NCBI RefSeq assembly: GCF_029439465.1
Contig: NZ_JAROAV010000027.1
Span: 33,258 to 97,257 of the forward strand
Reading direction: 5' to 3'
From: Luteipulveratus flavus
GTDB taxonomy: Bacteria; Actinomycetota; Actinomycetes; Actinomycetales; Dermatophilaceae
Length of the DNA stretch: 64,000 nt
Positions 60,141-64,000 of this stretch are shown here, in pieces. Position 1 is the first letter of the stretch, and each line of letters opens with the position of its first letter. The notes beneath the pieces are model-generated. The model saw only the letters and a program-made list of their open reading frames with translations, was not told the DNA's origin and did no database searches. The translations under genes were made by a program, and so were the position numbers.

Positions 60141-61127
60141 GTGAACATCGCCATCACCGGATCCATCGCGACCGACCATCTGATGACCTTTCAGGGTCGC
60201 TTCGCCGACTCCCTGGTCGTCGAGCAGCTCGACAAGATCTCGTTGTCCTTTCTCGCGGACGACCTGCAGATCCGGCGCGGGGGAGTGGCCGCCAACATCG
60301 CGTTCGGCATGGCCAACCTCGGGCTGCGGCCCGTGCTCGTCGGCGCGGTGGGCGAGGACTTCGTCGACTACCGGTCCTGGCTGGAGCGGCACGGCGTCGA
60401 CTGCGACTCCGTGCACGTCTCGGGCACCAAGCACACGGCGCGCTTCGTCTGCACGACCGACGAGGACATGGCCCAGATCGCGACCTTCTACGCCGGTGCC
60501 ATGAGCGAGGCCCGCGACATCGAGCTGGCGCCGGTGGCGGCCCGCGTGGGTGGCCTGGACCTGGTGCTGATCGGCGCGAACGACCCCGAGGGCATGCGCC
60601 GCCACACCCAGGAGTGCCGTACCCGTGGCATCCCGTTCATCGCCGACCCGTCCCAGCAGCTGGCGTTCAGCGACGGCCCGTTCATCCAGCGGCTCATCGA
60701 CGGCGCCCAGTACCTGTTCACCAACGAGTACGAGGCCCACCTGACCGAGCAGAAGACCGGCTGGTCGGGTGAGGAGATCCTGGACCGCGTCGGCACCCGG
60801 GTCATCACCCAGGGCAAGGACGGCGCGGTCATCCTGCGCAAGGGCGAGCCGGAGATCCACGTGCCGGTCGCGGGCGAGGTCAAGCGCGCCGACCCCACCG
60901 GGGTGGGCGACGCGTTCCGTGCCGGCTTCCTCGCCGGGCTGTCCTGGGACCTGGACCTGCGGCGCTGCGCCGAGGTCGGCTCGATGCTCGCCACGTACGT
61001 CATCGAGACGATCGGGACCCAGGAGTACGTACTGCACCAGAGCGAGTTCCTGCAGCGCATCGGCGAGGCGTACGGCCCCGAGGCGGGGGCCGCGATCGAG
61101 CCGCACCTGGCCTGCCTCCGGCGCTGA
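60141..61127 (+). CDS. adoK: Adenosine kinase, PfkB family (mycobacterial AdoK type)
   Basis: 328 aa from GTG 60141. The whole protein follows the mycobacterial adenosine kinase pattern as I know it: ITGSIATDHLMTFQGRF at the start, the GGVAANIAFGMANLG glycine pair, TARFVCTTDEDMAQIATFYAGAMSEAR, LFTNEYEAHL and the catalytic DPTGVGDAFRAGF. It phosphorylates adenosine to AMP, using a bacterial sugar-kinase-like fold. Its neighbours (erpA upstream, ctaC downstream) match the usual order, with a PadR operon and aat between. The aat gene starts 10 nt after its stop. Confidence 0.9.
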   Translation: MNIAITGSIATDHLMTFQGRFADSLVVEQLDKISLSFLADDLQIRRGGVAANIAFGMANLGLRPVLVGAVGEDFVDYRSWLERHGVDCDSVHVSGTKHTARFVCTTDEDMAQIATFYAGAMSEARDIELAPVAARVGGLDLVLIGANDPEGMRRHTQECRTRGIPFIADPSQQLAFSDGPFIQRLIDGAQYLFTNEYEAHLTEQKTGWSGEEILDRVGTRVITQGKDGAVILRKGEPEIHVPVAGEVKRADPTGVGDAFRAGFLAGLSWDLDLRRCAEVGSMLATYVIETIGTQEYVLHQSEFLQRIGEAYGPEAGAAIEPHLACLRR

Positions 61128-61137
61128 CCCACCGCCG

Positions 61138-61815
61138 ATGCCCGTCGAGCCGCCGCCCACCACCTGGGACCTCGGGTCGGCGCGGATGGACGTGCCCGAC
61201 GACCTGATCGCGGTCGGGGCCGACCTCGAGCCCGGGACGGTGCTGTCCGCGTACCGTCTCGGGCTCTTCCCGATGGGTCTCGGCGCTCACGGGCGTCCTC
61301 CGATCGGCTGGTGGAGCCCGGTCCGCCGGGGCGTGCTGCTGCGCGACGACCTGCACGTCAGCCGGTCGATGCGCCGGTCGGTCCGACGGTTCGAGGTCAC
61401 GGTCGACACCCGGTTCGAGGACGTGGTCGCCGCGTGCGCAGACCCCTCCCGCAGCGGCCGGTGGATCACCCGAGACATCCGGGCGGCCTACGGCCGGCTG
61501 CACGAGCTGGGCTGGGCCCACTCCGTGGAGGTCTGGGCGGGGGAGGACCTGGTCGGCGGCCTGTACGGAGTCGCCGTCGGCGGCCTGTTCGCGGGCGAGT
61601 CGATGTTCCACCGCAGCACGGACGCCTCGAAGGTCGCCGTCCACGCGTTGCACCACATCGTGTACGCCGACGGCGCCCCCGAACGGATCATCGACGTGCA
61701 GTGGCGCACACCCCACCTGGCCACGCTGGGCGTGCGTGAGATGAGCCGTGAGACGTACCGCAAGGCCCTCGGCGCGGCGTTGCGGATCCCGCCGCCCGAG
61801 GGGTTCGGCACCTAG
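61138..61815 (+). CDS. aat: Leucyl/phenylalanyl-tRNA-protein transferase
   Basis: 225 aa from ATG 61138. It adds Leu or Phe to N-terminal Lys or Arg of proteins, feeding them to ClpS/ClpAP degradation. Family motifs: DLIAVGADLEPGTVLSAYRLGLFPMG, WWSPVRRGVL, GRWITRDIRAAYGRLHELGWAHSVE and GGLYGVAVGGLFAGESMFHR. The frame opens far upstream in adoK. Probably cotranscribed with adoK. Confidence 0.94.
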   Translation: MPVEPPPTTWDLGSARMDVPDDLIAVGADLEPGTVLSAYRLGLFPMGLGAHGRPPIGWWSPVRRGVLLRDDLHVSRSMRRSVRRFEVTVDTRFEDVVAACADPSRSGRWITRDIRAAYGRLHELGWAHSVEVWAGEDLVGGLYGVAVGGLFAGESMFHRSTDASKVAVHALHHIVYADGAPERIIDVQWRTPHLATLGVREMSRETYRKALGAALRIPPPEGFGT

Positions 61816-61850
61816 CCCGGGCCGGCATTCAGAACGTCTACTACCTCCGG

Positions 61851-61856
61851 TAGGGT
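61851..61856 (+). promoter_or_regulatory. -10 element of the ctaCD operon
   Basis: TAGGGT lies 6 nt before GTG 61863, so transcription should start near 61863. The base of a small CTACC/GGTAG hairpin (61839-61853) overlaps it. Confidence 0.5.
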
Positions 61857-61895
61857 TCCCTTGTGTCCCCCATGGAATCGCGGAAGGTAGGCCAC

Positions 61896-62804
61896 GTGAG
61901 CCGCCCCCAAGAACCATCCGCCCCGTCGCGCCTGCGGCGGTTGGCAGTGGCTGGTGTTGCTGGACTGCTGATGACGTCCCTGACGGGATGCAGTGATCTG
62001 GTCGAGAGGGGGTTCCTGCCCAAGGGCGTGACCTCCACCTCGGAGGAGTTCACCACGTTCTGGAACACCACCTGGCTGTGGGCGCTCGGCGTGGGTGTCC
62101 TGGTGTGGGGCCTGACGCTGTGGTGCGTCGTCCGGTACCGCCGGCGCAAGACCGACACCGGCCTGCCGGCACAGATGCAGTACAACGTGCCGATCGAGAT
62201 CCTCTACACCGTCGTGCCCGTCCTGATGGTCGCCGTGCTGTTCGGCAAGACCGTGGAGCTGGACAACACGGTCCTGGACACCTCCAAGAAGCCGGACGTG
62301 ACGATCAACGTCGTCGGCAAGCAGTGGAGCTGGGACTTCAACTACGTCGAGGCCGGCGTGTACGACTCCGGCGTGCAGGCGCATCTGAACGGCAAGAAGG
62401 GCGTCCCGGCGACCCTGCCGACGCTGTACCTGCCGGTCGACAAGCGGACCGAGTTCGTCCTGACCGCGCGCGACGTCATCCACTCGTTCTGGGTCCCGCA
62501 GTTCCTGCAGAAGATGGACATGATGCCGGGGCGAGTCAACAAGTTCCAGGTGACGCCGACCGAGACGGGCACCTTCACCGGCAAGTGCGCCGAGCTGTGC
62601 GGCGCGTACCACAGCGAGATGCTGTTCCAGGTCAAGGTCGTCCCGCAGGCCGAGTACGACCAGCACGTCGCGGCGCTCAAGGCGCGCGGCCAGTCGGGCT
62701 TCCTGAGCAACAGCCTCAACCGCTCCGAGCTGGTCCCCGGTGAGCAGCAGTTCCTGCCGCCGGCTCTCGACCAGTCCAGCATCGTCGAGGAGGGCAAGAA
62801 GTAA
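61896..62804 (+). CDS. ctaC: Cytochrome c oxidase subunit II (lipoprotein)
   Basis: 302 aa from GTG 61896, chosen for the GGAAGG upstream. A leaderless GTG at 61863 would add 11 residues and fits the -10 hexamer, so both are possible. Lipoprotein signal peptide with lipobox LTGC near residue 32, then two membrane helices (about 60-82 and 100-118). The periplasmic cupredoxin domain has WSWDFNY, the CuA-binding His in VIHSFWVP and [12 protein letters not shown] with two Cys, Glu, His and Met. It passes electrons from cytochrome c (bcc complex) to CtaD. The stop overlaps the ctaD start by one base (TAATG). Confidence 0.95.
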   Translation: MSRPQEPSAPSRLRRLAVAGVAGLLMTSLTGCSDLVERGFLPKGVTSTSEEFTTFWNTTWLWALGVGVLVWGLTLWCVVRYRRRKTDTGLPAQMQYNVPIEILYTVVPVLMVAVLFGKTVELDNTVLDTSKKPDVTINVVGKQWSWDFNYVEAGVYDSGVQAHLNGKKGVPATLPTLYLPVDKRTEFVLTARDVIHSFWVPQFLQKMDMMPGRVNKFQVTPTETGTFTGKCAELCGAYHSEMLFQVKVVPQAEYDQHVAALKARGQSGFLSNSLNRSELVPGEQQFLPPALDQSSIVEEGKK

Positions 62805-64000
62805 TGGCGACCACCGTGACGCCGCAGGCCGGGTCGGTCCAGGACCTCCCGGCGCGCCCGCAGCGAGTTCGTACTCCCGGGCAGACCGTGATCAAGTGGG
62901 TCACCACCACTGATCACAAGGTCATCGGCAACCTCTACTTCATCACCTCCTTCGCGTTCTTCCTGCTCGGCGGCGTGCTCGCGCTGCTGATCCGGGCCGA
63001 GCTGTTCGACCCCGGTCTGCAGATCGTGGACAACAAGGAGCAGTTCAACCAGCTGTTCACGATGCACGGCACGATCATGCTGCTGCTCTTCGCGACACCG
63101 CTGTTCGCCGGCTTCGCCAACGCGTTGATGCCGCTGCAGATCGGTGCGCCGGACGTGGCGTTCCCGCGGCTGAACATGTTCGCGTACTGGCTCTACCTCT
63201 TCGGTGCCCTGATCGCCTGCGCCGGCTTCCTCACCCCGCAGGGTGCGGCCGCGTTCGGCTGGTTCGCCTACTCGCCGCTGTCGGACACGACCTACAGTCC
63301 CGGCCTGGGTGGCAACCTGTGGGTCTTCGGCCTGGCGATGACCGGTTTCGGGACGATCCTGGGCTCGGTCAACTTCATCACCACGATCATCTGCATGCGC
63401 GCCCCCGGCATGACGATGTTCCGGATGCCGCTGTTCACCTGGACGATCCTGATCACCGCGCTCCTGGCGCTGATCGTGTTCCCGGTGCTGGCGGCCGCGC
63501 TGTTCGGCCTGGGCGCCGACCGCGTGATGAACGCGCACGTCTTCGACGCCGCCACCGGCGGAGCGATGCTGTGGCAGCACATGTTCTGGTTCTTCGGCCA
63601 CCCCGAGGTCTACATCATCGCGCTGCCGTTCTTCGGCATCATCTCCGAGGTCATCCCGGTCTTCTCCCGCAAGCCGCTGTTCGGCTACAAGTCGATGGTG
63701 TTCGCCGTCATCGCGATCGCCGCACTGTCGGTGAGCGTCTGGGCGCACCACATGTACGCCACGGGCCAGGTGCTGCTGCCGTTCTTCGCGGTTATGACGA
63801 TGCTGATCGCGGTGCCGACCGGTCTGAAGTTCTTCAACTGGGTCGGCACCATGTGGCAGGGCTCGCTGACGTTCGAGACCCCGATGCTGTGGGCGATCGG
63901 CTTCCTGGTCACCTTCCTGTTCGGTGGTCTGACCGGCGTGATCCTGGCCAGCCCGGCGCTGGACTTCCACCTCACCGACTCCTACTTCGTGGTGGCGCAC
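62804..64000 (+). CDS. ctaD: Cytochrome c oxidase subunit I, 5' part (cut by window end)
   Basis: 399 codons are visible and the frame is still open at 64000; about 150-180 more are expected. Haem-copper oxidase core: the low-spin haem His in [12 protein letters not shown], the CuB His and cross-linked Tyr in [14 protein letters not shown], and the two CuB His in [12 protein letters not shown]. The K-channel Lys is expected near [11 protein letters not shown]. Eight or more membrane helices are present. Start ATG 62804 overlaps the ctaC stop, and [18 protein letters not shown] is the standard N-terminus. Confidence 0.97.
   Translation, partial: MATTVTPQAGSVQDLPARPQRVRTPGQTVIKWVTTTDHKVIGNLYFITSFAFFLLGGVLALLIRAELFDPGLQIVDNKEQFNQLFTMHGTIMLLLFATPLFAGFANALMPLQIGAPDVAFPRLNMFAYWLYLFGALIACAGFLTPQGAAAFGWFAYSPLSDTTYSPGLGGNLWVFGLAMTGFGTILGSVNFITTIICMRAPGMTMFRMPLFTWTILITALLALIVFPVLAAALFGLGADRVMNAHVFDAATGGAMLWQHMFWFFGHPEVYIIALPFFGIISEVIPVFSRKPLFGYKSMVFAVIAIAALSVSVWAHHMYATGQVLLPFFAVMTMLIAVPTGLKFFNWVGTMWQGSLTFETPMLWAIGFLVTFLFGGLTGVILASPALDFHLTDSYFVVAH

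Noticed and set aside
1..64000. CRISPR arrays, insertion sequences, integrases, rRNA or tRNA genes
   Set aside because: No regularly spaced repeats, transposase motifs or RNA gene signatures were seen on reading both strands; a covariance-model scan would be needed to exclude small RNAs.

Overview
The window is about 72% GC by eye, almost fully coding, with many 1-4 nt stop/start overlaps. Gene content points to an actinobacterium: a DnaE1-type polymerase with a complete PHP site, MarP-like protease, SCO2322-family protein, DUF3043, DUF4191 and DUF5302 proteins, adenosine kinase of the mycobacterial type, and CtaC/CtaD of the aa3 branch. A Micrococcales-type organism is plausible, but I cannot fix the genus from sequence alone. 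Many genes have a TANNNT hexamer 6-8 nt before the start codon and no Shine-Dalgarno sequence, the usual actinobacterial leaderless arrangement.

Layout. 1-9.96 kb: end of an RluA-family pseudouridine synthase, dnaE, a peptidoglycan-binding-fold protein, oligopeptidase B, a histidine phosphatase, a universal stress protein, HIT, DUF4031 and YciI proteins. 10.0-11.5 kb: a two-gene HTH/nucleotidyltransferase module resembling AbiE toxin-antitoxin systems, with its own palindromic operator. 11.7-13.7 kb: glnA with a four-half-site GlnR-like box, and an RDD membrane protein. 13.8-20.1 kb: six glycosyltransferase genes of GT28-like, GT4 and GT2 types, one broken by an early in-frame TAA. 20.2-21.2 kb: a divergent DUF4267/TetR pair with three operator copies. 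21.4-25.9 kb: lipB and lipA-DUF4191 separated by a self-contained ABC exporter. 26.0-30.4 kb: ADP-ribosylglycohydrolase and PfkB kinase, then two convergent citrate-synthase paralogs, one with an N-terminal HTH.

30.4-39.6 kb: a Ser/Thr kinase, a TIGR01777-type reductase, 2-oxoacid dehydrogenase E2 (two lipoyl domains) and E3, a DUF5302 protein, leucyl aminopeptidase and gcvT. 39.7-45.6 kb: a minus-strand cobalamin operon (SCO2322 protein, EcfT, double EcfA, EcfS, CobU, CobS) behind a cobalamin riboswitch whose expression platform can hide the ribosome-binding site. 45.8-51.7 kb: malic enzyme, DUF937 protein, a NarL/DesK-type two-component system and a divergent ABC exporter. 51.7-59.1 kb: DUF3043, M20 dipeptidase, ECM4-type GST, methyltransferase, MarP, M50-like protein, glycerate kinase and an IscA/ErpA protein behind a structured leader. 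59.2-64.0 kb: a PadR operon, adenosine kinase, Aat, CtaC and the start of CtaD, which runs off the window.

Functional links: lipB and lipA supply the lipoyl groups needed by the E2 protein here and by the glycine cleavage system to which GcvT belongs. The riboswitch operon joins corrinoid uptake to nucleotide-loop assembly. GlnA is tied to nitrogen control through the GlnR-like box and the conserved adenylylation tyrosine. The least explained parts are the glycosyltransferase cluster, the AbiE-like module and the folded leader in front of the ErpA gene. I saw no tRNA, rRNA, CRISPR array or insertion sequence.
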